A stretch of 36,264 bases of DNA from a bacterium. Its GTDB lineage: Bacteria; Elusimicrobiota; Elusimicrobia; Elusimicrobiales; UBA9959. Below, piece by piece: positions 23,740-34,335 of this stretch (its first letter is position 1; each line of letters starts with the position of its first letter). A program made the translations under genes and the position numbers. The stretch spans positions 1 through 36,264 of the forward strand of contig JAJZPF010000031.1 in assembly GCA_021811315.1 (NCBI GenBank), in the 5' to 3' direction. The notes under the pieces are model-generated. The model saw only the letters and a program-made list of their open reading frames with translations. It was not told the DNA's origin and did no database searches.

Positions 23740-26098
23740 CGGCAAGGTGAAGGGCGTGGCCGTGCAGCGCGTAGAGTCCACGCCCAATCTGGGCACGGAC
23801 TTCCAGCCCATCCCGGTGAGCATACTGGGCTCGCTCGGGCAGGACTCGTTCGAGGGCACTATCCTCGGCCGGCGCATCTACACGGACGCCGACCTGGATA
23901 AGATCTTCTCCAACTTCGACGAGATCATGCAGCTCATCCCGGCCGTCATGGTCTACGACGCGGCCGGGGACCTGCGCGGCTATACCGCCGGCCTGCCTAC
24001 AGAGGCGGACTTCCAGGGCTTCGAGGAAGCCCTGGAGACCAAGGATAAGGCTATCGTGAAGGCTTATTTCGCGGCGCACAGCGGCCGGTTCATGGTCTCG
24101 GGCCTCCCGCCCGGGCGCTATACCGTGGTCTTCTCCAACCCCAACTACCCGCCGATAGCCAAGGAGCTGGACATCCCCCTGGCGTCCTCCTACAACGGGA
24201 GCTACCCGTTCGACTTCGACGAGCAGAGCGTGCGCACCGGGGATATCTACGGCACGGTCAGGAGCAGCGCCACCGGCGCCGGCCTGGCCGACGCGGTGGT
24301 CTACCTGAAGCACAGGACCGTGGAGAAGTTCACCAATACCGCGGCGGACGGCTCCTATTCCTTCGACAACCTGCCCCCCGGCATCTACCGCCTGGAGGTC
24401 ACGCGCGAAGGGTTCGTGAAGACCGGCCAGAAGACTTCCCTTACGGGCTCGCTGACCGGGGACGACCAGTCGAACCTCGACTTCTACCTGACGCCCTCGC
24501 AGTCCAACATGACGGGCAAGGTCTACCTGAGCAAGTTCCCGGCCCCGCTCACCAAGTCCGGCGTGAAGATAGTCGCTTACGACGAGACTTACAATACCGA
24601 GCACCCGACGGAGTACCTGCCCAAGATGGAGGCCACCACCAACGACGCCGGCGAATACGAGCTGGCCGGGGTAGTGCCGGGACATAATTACAAAGTCTCG
24701 GCCTTCTACGGCAGCAAGCTGCCGGCCACGCTGGACGTCTCCAGCGAGACCGTGACGGAAGGCGTCACCTACCTGCCGGACATAGTCCTGCGCGAGGTCC
24801 CGCCGCAGATCAAGGTGAAGGTCCGCAAGTCGCCGGATTCCGTCAACAAGGTGGACGTCACCATCAAGTCGCCCAAGCAGCTGGTCTCCACGCCGGTCTG
24901 CAAGGTGAACCCGGGTTCCGAGTATGTCCCCGGCACGGCCGTCAGCCTGGCGCTGGTGCCGGGCCCGAACAACACCTACCTGGGCCAGTTCACCGTGTCC
25001 AACAGCCAGGCCTTCTACAACGTGTACGTCAAGGCCGGCGACGGCAGCAACAAGATGGAGAAATCCGTCACCTACAGCCCCAATAACCAGGCCAAGACCG
25101 AGCAGTACATCCAGGACGAGGCCATAAAGGGCGGCGAGGTGCAGATGGACAAGGAGTCGGAGGAGTATTCCGGCATAGAGCTGGACACCGGCGGCCTGGC
25201 CTACTCCACCTTCAGCGCTTCCGGGGTCTCGGCTTACAGGACCTCGGCGTCCGGCGACCTGGTCGGCGGCTTCTTCAGCGCCCTGCCCTCGGTGCGCACC
25301 ATAAAGACCGCCAAGGGCGACCTGAGCATCACGCAGGCCCTGCAGGACCTGATGGCTTCCGAGGTCTACAACATGGAGCTGGAGAACGCCTCCGCCAACA
25401 AGCCTTTCACCCTGACGCTCAAGTACGATAAGGAAAAGGCGGTGGACAACAGCGATCTCCGCATCTACCAGTACGACGACGCCACAAGCGGCTGGAAAGA
25501 GGTTCCCGGCGACTACACGACCGACCCTATGCTTGGCGTGCTGTCCGTGGGCGTGGCCAGCCTGAGCGACGCCTCGGCCGGGACCAGCGGCGTCAATACG
25601 CCGCTGGGCCGCAAGCGCTTCGGAATGAGCGCGGTGGTCAACGGCCGCTACGTGCCGTCGGCCGCGGGCACTTCCCAGAGCGGGCGCTTCGCCGTCTTCA
25701 CGGCCAACCCGCCCACCGGCACGGCCGCGTTCGCCTCCTCGCTCGAGGTTTACAACCTGCCCAACCCGTTCAACCTCAAGAGCAAGAGCGTGACCTTGAG
25801 CGCGGACGTCGGCACTTCGGGGATAACCAACCCGTACCCGACCAAAGGCACGGTCATAAAGTATAACCTGCCTGCGGGCAAGACGGGGCTGCTGAAGTTC
25901 GTCATCTATAATATGGCGGGCGAGAAGGTGCGCACCATCGAGGAAGGTTCCCGCGCGGGCGGCCAGATCTACTATTCCGAATGGGACGGCAAGAACGACA
26001 CCAACCAGGACTGCGCGTCCGGCGTGTACTTCATGCTGACCTACCTGGACGGGAAGAAGCTGGGGAACAAGGCGCACAAGATGGCGATAATCAAGTAA
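23732..26098 (+). pseudogene. Large surface protein (copy 2), 5'-truncated and fused to istA remnant
   Basis: About 785 codons are open from the junction. They align by pattern with residues about 900-1658 of the protein at 13324: shared GVAV start, PNYPP, carboxypeptidase-regulatory-like repeats (GDIYGTVRSSATGAGLADAV, GSYSFDNLPPGIYRLEV, GEYELAGVVPGHNYKV), YDDATSGWKEVPG, and a FlgD-like C-terminus with YNLPNPFN and YYSEWDGKNDTN. No signal peptide is present; the first in-frame ATG (23732) has no ribosome-binding site. About 900 N-terminal residues and all expression signals are missing if the ancestor resembled copy 1. The reading frame itself is undamaged, so the truncation may be recent. 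Confidence 0.8.
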
Positions 26099-26104
26099 GG
26101 ATCT

Positions 26105-26140
26105 CCGCCGAAGGCGGGCCCGCCGGACCGTCCGGCGGGC
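26105..26140 (+). promoter_or_regulatory. Tandem hairpins between surface-protein remnant and PorV/PorQ gene 2
   Basis: CCGCC-gaa-GGCGG (26105-26117) is followed without gap by GCCCGCCGGA-ccg-TCCGGCGGGC (26118-26140), a perfect ten-base stem. No T tract follows, so they may act as mRNA stability or processing elements that separate expression of the two genes. Confidence 0.5.
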
Positions 26141-26162
26141 AAGGACCAGGACGAGGTAACTT

Positions 26163-27092
26163 ATGAAGAAAAAACTATTTTTTACGCTGGCGCTCTGCCT
26201 GCCGGCGGGGGCCTGGGCCTCCGGGGCGGGGACCACGGCGGCGCCTTTCCTTAAGGCGGCCATGAGCCCGCGCGCGGTGTCCATGGCCGGGGCTTTCAGC
26301 TCCCTGGCGGACGATTCCGGCGCGGTCTTCGTGAACCCGGCGGGCCTGGCGCAGTTCGACAAGCGCGAGGCCGCGCTGGACTTCAGCACCTATCTGCAGG
26401 ACGCCAGGATGGGGAACCTGTCCTACGCCGGGATGGTCAAGGATAACCGTTTCGGTTTCGGGGCTACTTTTATGACGGTGGGCGGCATCGAAAAGAGGGG
26501 GCTTGCCGACGCCGTGGGGGCCGTGCCGGAGATCGGGACTTTCGACGCCAGCGACCTGGCCATAACCCTGGCCTACGCCAAGAAAGAATTCGCCCCGGAC
26601 CTCCTGCCGCGCCTGGACGGCGGCTTCGCCGTTAAATTCATACGCTCTGCCATCGACACCAAGACCGCTTTCGCAGTGGCGGTGGACGCCGGCGCCATCT
26701 ACCACGCCACGGAAAAGATCAACTTGTCCATGGCCGTCCAGAACCTCGGCACCAGGATGAAATTCGTGGACGAGTCGGACCCTCTCCCGCTTAACCTGCG
26801 CGCCGGGGCCCTCTATAAGGCTTCAGGGAAGCTTAACATAGCGGTAGAGATAAACGAGTACCTGCAGGACGAGAAGTTCTATCCCTCCGCGGGCGCGGAG
26901 TACTGGTTCCGCGACTCCCTCGCGCTGCGCGGCGGCTACAAGTTCGGCTATGACACCTCGAACCTGGGTTCGGAGGTCGGGCTCAGCCTCGGCTTCGGCA
27001 TAAAGGTGCAGGGCCTTGGCGTCGACTACGCCTTCCTCCCCTTCGGGGACCTCGGAAGCGTCCACCGCTTCGGGGTCTGGGTGCAGTTCTAG
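26163..27092 (+). CDS. PorV/PorQ-family outer-membrane beta-barrel protein (copy 2)
   Basis: The 309-residue paralogue of the gene at 18326. It has a signal peptide (MKKKLFFTLALCLPAGAWA-SG), the family start GAGTTAAPFLKAAMSPRAVS and MAGAFSSLADDSGAVFVNPAG. Internal strands include MAVQNLGTRMKF, a repeat-like YLQDEKFYPSAGAEYWFRDS, and LGVDYAFLPFGDLGSVHRFG, and it ends in a terminal Phe. GAGGT precedes the ATG. It follows the PNPFN-domain surface remnant, as copy 1 follows the intact surface protein. It remains intact although its partner is truncated. A promoter of its own is not obvious, so expression may depend on read-through. It is followed by a strong terminator. Confidence 0.85.
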   Translation: MKKKLFFTLALCLPAGAWASGAGTTAAPFLKAAMSPRAVSMAGAFSSLADDSGAVFVNPAGLAQFDKREAALDFSTYLQDARMGNLSYAGMVKDNRFGFGATFMTVGGIEKRGLADAVGAVPEIGTFDASDLAITLAYAKKEFAPDLLPRLDGGFAVKFIRSAIDTKTAFAVAVDAGAIYHATEKINLSMAVQNLGTRMKFVDESDPLPLNLRAGALYKASGKLNIAVEINEYLQDEKFYPSAGAEYWFRDSLALRGGYKFGYDTSNLGSEVGLSLGFGIKVQGLGVDYAFLPFGDLGSVHRFGVWVQF

Positions 27093-27134
27093 GCCGGATA
27101 CGGGCGGAGCCGGCCTGATAAGCCGGGGCAGGAC

Positions 27135-27172
27135 AAAAGGAAAGAGCCGCTGCTGAGCGGCTCTTTCCTTTT
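27135..27172. terminator. Bidirectional intrinsic terminator
   Basis: A 17-base perfect stem (AAAAGGAAAGAGCCGCT at 27135-27151 with its complement at 27156-27172, loop GCTG) has A-rich and T-rich arms on both sides. It ends the PorV/PorQ transcript on the plus strand and the small-membrane-protein transcript on the minus strand. Confidence 0.85.
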
Positions 27173-27185
27173 GCTTCTTTCGCTT

Positions 27186-27830
27186 CTAAAATCTTATGAA
27201 ATCCTCGCTGGGCCAGTCGCCGGGGGCTCCTTCGACGGAAACGAGGCGCTGGTCCTCATGGGAGGCCGCGGTCATTTTCTTGAAAGATTCCTTGAGCTCG
27301 GTGAAAGAGACGTCGGATTTTTTTATCTTCATCAGGACGACGTAGCCGATGGCGGCCGTGACCGCCGAAACCGGCAGCACGTAGATCCAGGCGCCGGAGT
27401 CCAGCCGGAAGATAAGGACCGCGCAAAGAAAGATCCAGAACGAAACGGCGGCGCTGGCCCCGGAAAGGACGTAGGCCACTATTATATTGTACTCCTCGGT
27501 TTTTGAAAGGGACAGGATGATCGCGATAAGGGCTATGTTTATCAGCGTGAGGTAGAGCGAGCGCGTGACCCAGTTCCTCCACCGGTATTTCGAGAACATA
27601 ACCGTGCCGTAGACGGGGTGGTTCACCATTACGGCGTCCTCGAAAGTGGTCTCGGCCGCGTACTGCTGTATCTTCGGCATTTCCTTGCCGGCGCCGGGGT
27701 CGTAGTCGAAGGACTGCTCCTCCGGCCTGGCGCCGAGCTGGGCCGCCAGCGGCGCCGGGCGGAAAACCGCCGCCAGGGACAGCGCGATAAAAAGGCCGGC
27801 CGCAAGGGCTCTATTCGTCGTCATTTTCAC
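27186..27830 (-). CDS. Unknown membrane protein with signal-like N-terminus and three C-terminal helices
   Basis: A 214-residue product of no family I recognise. The start is GTG 27830 or ATG 27824. A signal-like hydrophobic segment (GLFIALSLAAVFRPAPLAA) is followed by an acidic/aromatic stretch with FEDAVMVNHPVYGTVMFSKY. Three hydrophobic segments follow at about 92-113, 117-142 and 147-167, then a charged cytosolic-looking tail ending SEDFIRF. The 5' end overlaps the upstream gene by 20 bases, so the two are coupled. The conserved-looking HPVYGTVMFSKYRWRNW block resembles no motif I can name. The terminator lies 14 bases past the stop. Confidence 0.65.
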   Translation of the reverse strand: MKMTTNRALAAGLFIALSLAAVFRPAPLAAQLGARPEEQSFDYDPGAGKEMPKIQQYAAETTFEDAVMVNHPVYGTVMFSKYRWRNWVTRSLYLTLINIALIAIILSLSKTEEYNIIVAYVLSGASAAVSFWIFLCAVLIFRLDSGAWIYVLPVSAVTAAIGYVVLMKIKKSDVSFTELKESFKKMTAASHEDQRLVSVEGAPGDWPSEDFIRF

Positions 27831-28107
27831 CCATCTTAGGCACGGACGGCTTTGAATAGTCGTCGAGCCGGTAATACTGCGTCGCCCCCGAACGCAGCTT
27901 CGTCGGGGTGTACTGCACCTCTCTAAGTTTGGACTGCAGCGTCTTGGTGGGCGCCGTCTCTCGCAGCTTTATATTCTGGCGCACCGTTATGCGGTCCGTG
28001 AAATGCCAGTAGGCGGACACGAAACTGCCGACGCTGCAGGCGAGTATTACGCCGGTCAGGAAATAAGTTTCCCTGTCTCTTCGTATCCAGAACGTCCTGA
28101 TGTTCAC
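27811..28107 (-). CDS. Unknown small bitopic membrane protein
   Basis: 98 residues from a GTG start preceded by GAGGAG at good spacing. A short basic N-terminus (MNIRTFWIRRDRE) precedes one membrane helix at about 15-34 (FLTGVILACSVGSFVSAYW), giving an N-in topology, and a polar, mostly basic periplasmic tail of about 60 residues with an acidic end (GENDDE). No family is recognised. It overlaps the next membrane-protein gene by 20 bases, and the tail-plus-TM pair suggests a small two-component membrane complex. The hemW stop lies 85 bases upstream. Confidence 0.6.
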   Translation of the reverse strand: MNIRTFWIRRDRETYFLTGVILACSVGSFVSAYWHFTDRITVRQNIKLRETAPTKTLQSKLREVQYTPTKLRSGATQYYRLDDYSKPSVPKMGENDDE

Positions 28108-28192
28108 TTAAACTCCTCGGGTAGCGGTCAGCCTTGAGATCTTTATGCGGCCTTTATTACGGTGTCCGGCGGCTGCGGCGGGCAAGCCGGGC

Positions 28193-29284
28193 TCAGACGA
28201 ATTCGCGGAAAACTATATTGGAAACGTAAAGCCGGTCTTCTCTTATCTTTATGCGGCTGCCGCTCCTTTCCAGGAGGCCGGCTTCGGTCAGCCGGGCCAG
28301 CTCCTCATTGAATTCTATAAATATATGGTCCGGCAGTTCAATTCCGGAGGTCTTTCGCAGGCCCAGCATTATTCTTTCCGCGTCTTTCTTCCGGCCGGAG
28401 AGGGTTTCGCTGTATTGCCTGGGTATTTCCTCCCCGGCCAGCGCGGCTTTGAGATAAGCCGCGGTCCCGGCGGTATTGGCCCGGCGCTCGCCGTCCAGGT
28501 AGGAGGCGGCCGAGGGCCCGAGCCCGAGGTACTCGCCCTGCTCCCAATAATTGAGGTTATGGACCGCCTCACGGCCCGGCCGGGCGAAATTGGAGATCTC
28601 GTAGCGGCTCAGGCCGGCCAGGGTGAGGGAGGCCGCGCCCTCTTCGTACATGTCGGCCGATTCTTCGGGCTCCTCTTCCACGCCGTCCGCGGAGAAAGGC
28701 GTTCCGTCGTGAACTTCGAGCGCGTAAAAAGAAACGTGTTCCGGCTTCAGCTTCAGCAGCCAGTCTATCGACTCCGCGAAGTCCTTCCGCGTCTGGCCGG
28801 GCAGGCCGCACATCAGGTCCGCGTTTATATTGTCGAAGCCCGCGGCCCTCAGCAGGGCGAAAGCTTTAAGGAAATCCCCCGACATGGCTACTCTGCCCAG
28901 GCGCTTCAGCAGCCTGTCCTGCGAGGCCTGGAGGCCCAGGCTTATGCGGTTTATGCCGGCTTTCTTCAGGCACGCGGCTTTCTCCGCGTCCAGGCTCTCG
29001 GGGTTGGCCTCGAAAGTGCTTTCAGCCAGCCTGCCAAGGGGCCCGGTCAGCCCCAAAATAACGGAGAAAAGCTTTTCAAGCTGGGGGGGGGAGAGCAGGC
29101 TGGGGGTTCCGCCGCCGATGTAGAGCGTGGTGAAGCTCCCGGCCAGGCCCGCGTAAGCGGAAGCTTCGCGTGAGAGCGCCTCCAGGAAAACATCTATCTC
29201 TCCGGCCGTGGCGGGGGCGGAGGCGAAATCGCAATAGCCGCATTTGGCCCGGCAGAAAGGGATATGGATGTAAAGGCCCGGCAT
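28193..29284 (-). CDS. hemW: Radical SAM heme chaperone HemW
   Basis: The 363-residue radical SAM protein has the cluster motif CRAKCGYC (C11, C15, C18), YIGGGTPSLL, and FEANPESL. The ISLGLQASQDRLLKRLGR and GLPGQT blocks belong to the coproporphyrinogen dehydrogenase-like fold. VHNLNYW is the HemW HNxxYW signature that separates it from HemN, along with absence of HemN's extra N-terminal cysteine region. HemW delivers heme to apo-cytochromes and related respiratory proteins. The C-terminal winged-helix part (about 300-363) is present. Older annotation would call it HemN-like. The ATG is the first plausible start. Confidence 0.93.
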   Translation of the reverse strand: MPGLYIHIPFCRAKCGYCDFASAPATAGEIDVFLEALSREASAYAGLAGSFTTLYIGGGTPSLLSPPQLEKLFSVILGLTGPLGRLAESTFEANPESLDAEKAACLKKAGINRISLGLQASQDRLLKRLGRVAMSGDFLKAFALLRAAGFDNINADLMCGLPGQTRKDFAESIDWLLKLKPEHVSFYALEVHDGTPFSADGVEEEPEESADMYEEGAASLTLAGLSRYEISNFARPGREAVHNLNYWEQGEYLGLGPSAASYLDGERRANTAGTAAYLKAALAGEEIPRQYSETLSGRKKDAERIMLGLRKTSGIELPDHIFIEFNEELARLTEAGLLERSGSRIKIREDRLYVSNIVFREFV

Positions 29285-29326
29285 ATACAGATTATAGCGA
29301 ATAGGCGATGATAAAACGGGGCAAAT

Positions 29327-29356
29327 AAAAACGGGAGCGGCGTAAACCGCTCCCGT
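29327..29356 (-). terminator. Intrinsic terminator of the slipin gene
   Basis: ACGGGAGCGG (29331-29340) and CCGCTCCCGT (29347-29356) form a ten-base stem with a six-base loop. On the minus strand it is followed by TTTTATTT. It lies 25 bases beyond the slipin stop and before the hemW start, so hemW needs its own promoter in the remaining 40 bases (AT-rich, about 29287-29330). Confidence 0.8.
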
Positions 29357-29381
29357 CGTCCGGCCTCGCCGCCCCGGCGGC

Positions 29382-30128
29382 TTACTTGGCGTCGTTCTTC
29401 TTCATGAACATGTTCAGCATGTCTATCGGCACGGGGAAGATAGTCGTGGAATTATTGTCGGTGGCTATCTCGGTGAGGGTCTGCAGGTAGCGCAGCTGTA
29501 TGGCCGCGGGGTTGACCGCCATGATGGCGGCGGCGTCGGAGAGCTTCTGGGCCGCCTGGAATTCGCCCTCGGCGTGGATGACCTTGGCGCGGCGCTCGCG
29601 CTCGGCCTCGGCCTGGCGGGCGATGGCGCGCTGCATTTCCTGCGGCAGGTCCACGTTCTTCACTTCCACGCTGGAGATCTTGATGCCCCAGGGCTCGGTG
29701 TGCAGGTCCAGGATCTCCTGGAGGTTCTTGTTGATCTTGTCGCGCTGGGCGAGCAGGTCGTCCAGCTCCTGCTGGCCGAGCACGCTGCGCAGCGTGGTCT
29801 GCGCCAGCTGGCTGGTGGCGTACATGTAATTTTCCACGTTAAGCACGGCGGCCTGCGGGTCAACTACCCTGAAGTAGATGACGGCGTTCACTTTGACGGA
29901 GATATTGTCGCGGGTGATCACGTCCTGGGGGGGCACGTCGAGCACCACCACGCGGGTGCTCATGCGGAACATCTGCTGGATGCCGGGGATAAGGAAGATC
30001 AGCCCGGGGCCCTTTACGCCGGTGAAGCGGCCCAGCGTAAGCGTAACGCCGCGCTCGTACTCGTTAAGCACTTTTATGCTGGCGAAAAGTATCACCACGC
30101 CTATAATTATCAAAGGTGTAAAACCCAT
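29382..30128 (-). CDS. Slipin (SPFH/stomatin-like membrane protein)
   Basis: A 248-residue SPFH-domain protein. One N-terminal hydrophobic segment ([18 protein letters not shown]) is followed by the slipin block [30 protein letters not shown] and [21 protein letters not shown] coiled-coil region follows ([20 protein letters not shown]), then the AAQKLSDAA motif and the terminal segment [10 protein letters not shown]. Slipins oligomerise on the inner membrane and often pair with a NfeD protease-like protein; no nfeD gene is adjacent here. A strong GGGGAGGAGG ribosome-binding site precedes the ATG. It diverges from nusB. Confidence 0.92.
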   Translation of the reverse strand: MGFTPLIIIGVVILFASIKVLNEYERGVTLTLGRFTGVKGPGLIFLIPGIQQMFRMSTRVVVLDVPPQDVITRDNISVKVNAVIYFRVVDPQAAVLNVENYMYATSQLAQTTLRSVLGQQELDDLLAQRDKINKNLQEILDLHTEPWGIKISSVEVKNVDLPQEMQRAIARQAEAERERRAKVIHAEGEFQAAQKLSDAAAIMAVNPAAIQLRYLQTLTEIATDNNSTTIFPVPIDMLNMFMKKNDAK

Positions 30129-30245
30129 TTTTAAGCCTCCTCCCCGCGTATCGTAAGTTTACGCCTAAAGTCTACAAAAGATAGCTGAATAAGGCAATTC
30201 AGCGCGCTAAATTTTGTATCATATATGAACAAGGTCTTTAATTTT

Positions 30246-32665
<2,420 letters not shown>

Positions 32666-32694
32666 GGGGACGTCAGCGCCCCGGGAGCAGAAAA

Positions 32695-34326
32695 ATGGAC
32701 TATAAAATTTTAGCGGTCGCCCTGGCTATTTCGGTTCAATGTCCTCTTAAAGCGGCGCCGGCGGCGGGAACCTCCCTTTTGACCGCCGCCCCGCCCAAGG
32801 CGGCCAGCATGAACGAAGTCGTTGAGTTCAGGACGAAAGCCGGCTATCACTTTAACCTGGAAGCCCCGCAGGAATGCGGCGCTTCGGAAGCTTTCGAGGT
32901 CTCCAAGCCTTCGCTGAAGTGCAAGTTCGCCGCCGCCGGCGAACAGGCCGTCAGCCTGAAAATCTGCGACGATGGCGGGACAGCCTGCATGTTCGAGGAT
33001 TTTACCGTGCTGGTGCGGGGCGAAGCTGAACGGCCCGCCGCTAAAACCGCGAAAGCGGCCAAGGATACCGGGCTCGACGGCTTCCTGCTGAACGACCCGG
33101 CGGCCGCGCTGGCGCAGGCCAAAAAAGAACATAAGCTGCTGTTCATAGATTTTTTCGGCAGGTGGTGCCCGCCGTGCAGGGTCATGGAAGATACCGTCCT
33201 GACCCACCCGGCCTTCCTCGAGGCCACGCGGGAGATGGTGCGCATCAGCCTCGACGTGGACAGGCCGGAGGTGCGCGAATGGCGTTCGCTTTTCAAGCCA
33301 GGCGGCTATCCGACCTATCTCATAGCGGACCCGGAGCTTAACGAGATCGGGCGCTGGAGCGGGAGCGGCAACCTCCAGGCTTTTAATTCATGGATCGCGG
33401 AGCAAGTGCGCTGGAAAGACCAGCCCATAGAAAAAGTCAAGGCCGACGCCGCCGGGCTGGACGAGGCGGGCAGGCTGCGCGTGGCGAAAAATTATATGGC
33501 CGCGGAGAAATGGGCGGAGGCGAGGAAAGCGCTCGCCGGAATAGGCACGCGGACCGCCGCCTATCTCGACGCCCAGGCGCAGATCTCGGGGGCCGAGTCG
33601 ACCGCGACGGCGAAAATGCTGCCGCTTTACATGGGCTTTATAGACCGCTTCGACGGGCACGACGGCCTGCCGGCGGAGGGCGCGGTGCTGGACTGGATAG
33701 CGGCCCTCCATAAGCTCGACCCGGAGGCCGCGAAGCCTTATATCTCCGGGCTGGACGAGCTTATCGGGCGCCTGAATAATTCCAAGGACGCGCTGCAGGA
33801 AGGCTATGAGCCTACGGACGTCCTTTTCCAGGCGGCTACGGATATGGACGAAGCCGGGCTCGCGGACCTCTCGAACGGGCTTTATATCCGCGCGGCCGGC
33901 GCTTACGGGGAGCAGGCGGATAAAGCGGAAAAACCGGAGCTCGCCAAGGGTTTGCGCCTGTCCCAGGCCCGCTGCTTTATGGGCGCCAAGCTTTATAAGG
34001 AGGCCGCCGGTATTTACTACGGTCTGGTAAAAAGATTCCCGGAGGAGTACGCTTTTCACCGCTCCTACGCCGGCGCGCTGCTGCAGCTGAAGAATTATCC
34101 GGAGGCGCTCAGGGAAGCCGACCTCGCCGTTAACCTTTCGTACGGGGACATCCATTCCAGCGCCGTGATACTTAAAGCCAGGATAGAACTGGCCCAGAAG
34201 AACAAAGCCGGTGCGCTGAAGACGATCAGGGACGCGCTTGCGAAGCTTGAGGCCACCAAGGACAGCTCTCCGGCCGCTTCGCGCGGCCTTAAAGCTTACC
34301 TTAAGGATTTAACTGCGCCCGAGTGA
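32695..34326 (+). CDS. Secreted thioredoxin-fold protein with C-terminal TPR region
   Basis: The 543-residue product has a signal peptide (MDYKILAVALAISVQCPLKA-AP) and an N-terminal domain (about 25-110) with four cysteines and a beta-sandwich look similar to DsbD-alpha or cytochrome-c-biogenesis domains. A thioredoxin fold follows with FGRWCPPC (W157, C158, C161), GGYPTYLIADPELNEIGR and the cis-Pro segment. From about 230, helical repeats with TPR-like periodicity run to the end (RLRVAKNYMAAEKWAEARKA, ALLQLKNYPEALREADLAV). The WCPPC centre suggests periplasmic disulfide reduction or protein-folding redox work with a TPR partner-binding arm. The gene lies 29 bases after ligA and ten before purH. 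Exact partner unknown. Confidence 0.75.
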   Translation: MDYKILAVALAISVQCPLKAAPAAGTSLLTAAPPKAASMNEVVEFRTKAGYHFNLEAPQECGASEAFEVSKPSLKCKFAAAGEQAVSLKICDDGGTACMFEDFTVLVRGEAERPAAKTAKAAKDTGLDGFLLNDPAAALAQAKKEHKLLFIDFFGRWCPPCRVMEDTVLTHPAFLEATREMVRISLDVDRPEVREWRSLFKPGGYPTYLIADPELNEIGRWSGSGNLQAFNSWIAEQVRWKDQPIEKVKADAAGLDEAGRLRVAKNYMAAEKWAEARKALAGIGTRTAAYLDAQAQISGAESTATAKMLPLYMGFIDRFDGHDGLPAEGAVLDWIAALHKLDPEAAKPYISGLDELIGRLNNSKDALQEGYEPTDVLFQAATDMDEAGLADLSNGLYIRAAGAYGEQADKAEKPELAKGLRLSQARCFMGAKLYKEAAGIYYGLVKRFPEEYAFHRSYAGALLQLKNYPEALREADLAVNLSYGDIHSSAVILKARIELAQKNKAGALKTIRDALAKLEATKDSSPAASRGLKAYLKDLTAPE

Positions 34327-34335
34327 GCCGGCTAT

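Larger units (their letters stand above)
22579..23740 (+). mobile_element. IS21-family element remnant (left end and 5' two thirds of istA)
   Basis: The left boundary is placed at TG (22579), immediately after the last FecR-matching codon. Terminal sequence contains repeated AATTCGGCC / AAATCGGCC / TTTGGCCGA blocks, as IS21 ends carry multiple transposase sites. istA follows. The rest of istA, istB and the right end are absent, so no target duplication can be tested. The right boundary is where sequence switches to surface-protein homology, at about 23740. Confidence 0.75.

Noticed and set aside
23732..23901. Translation of istA running on past 23739 as a genuine IstA C-terminus or functional fusion
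   Set aside because: The tail is Arg/Gly/His-rich and corresponds to surface-protein DNA in the wrong frame; IS21 istA does not use frameshifting here.
23600..26389. A 929-codon open frame on the minus strand opposite the surface-protein remnant
   Set aside because: It lies exactly antisense to clearly homologous coding sequence, is rich in Arg, Gly, Val and His as expected of GC-rich shadow frames, and has no recognisable domain.
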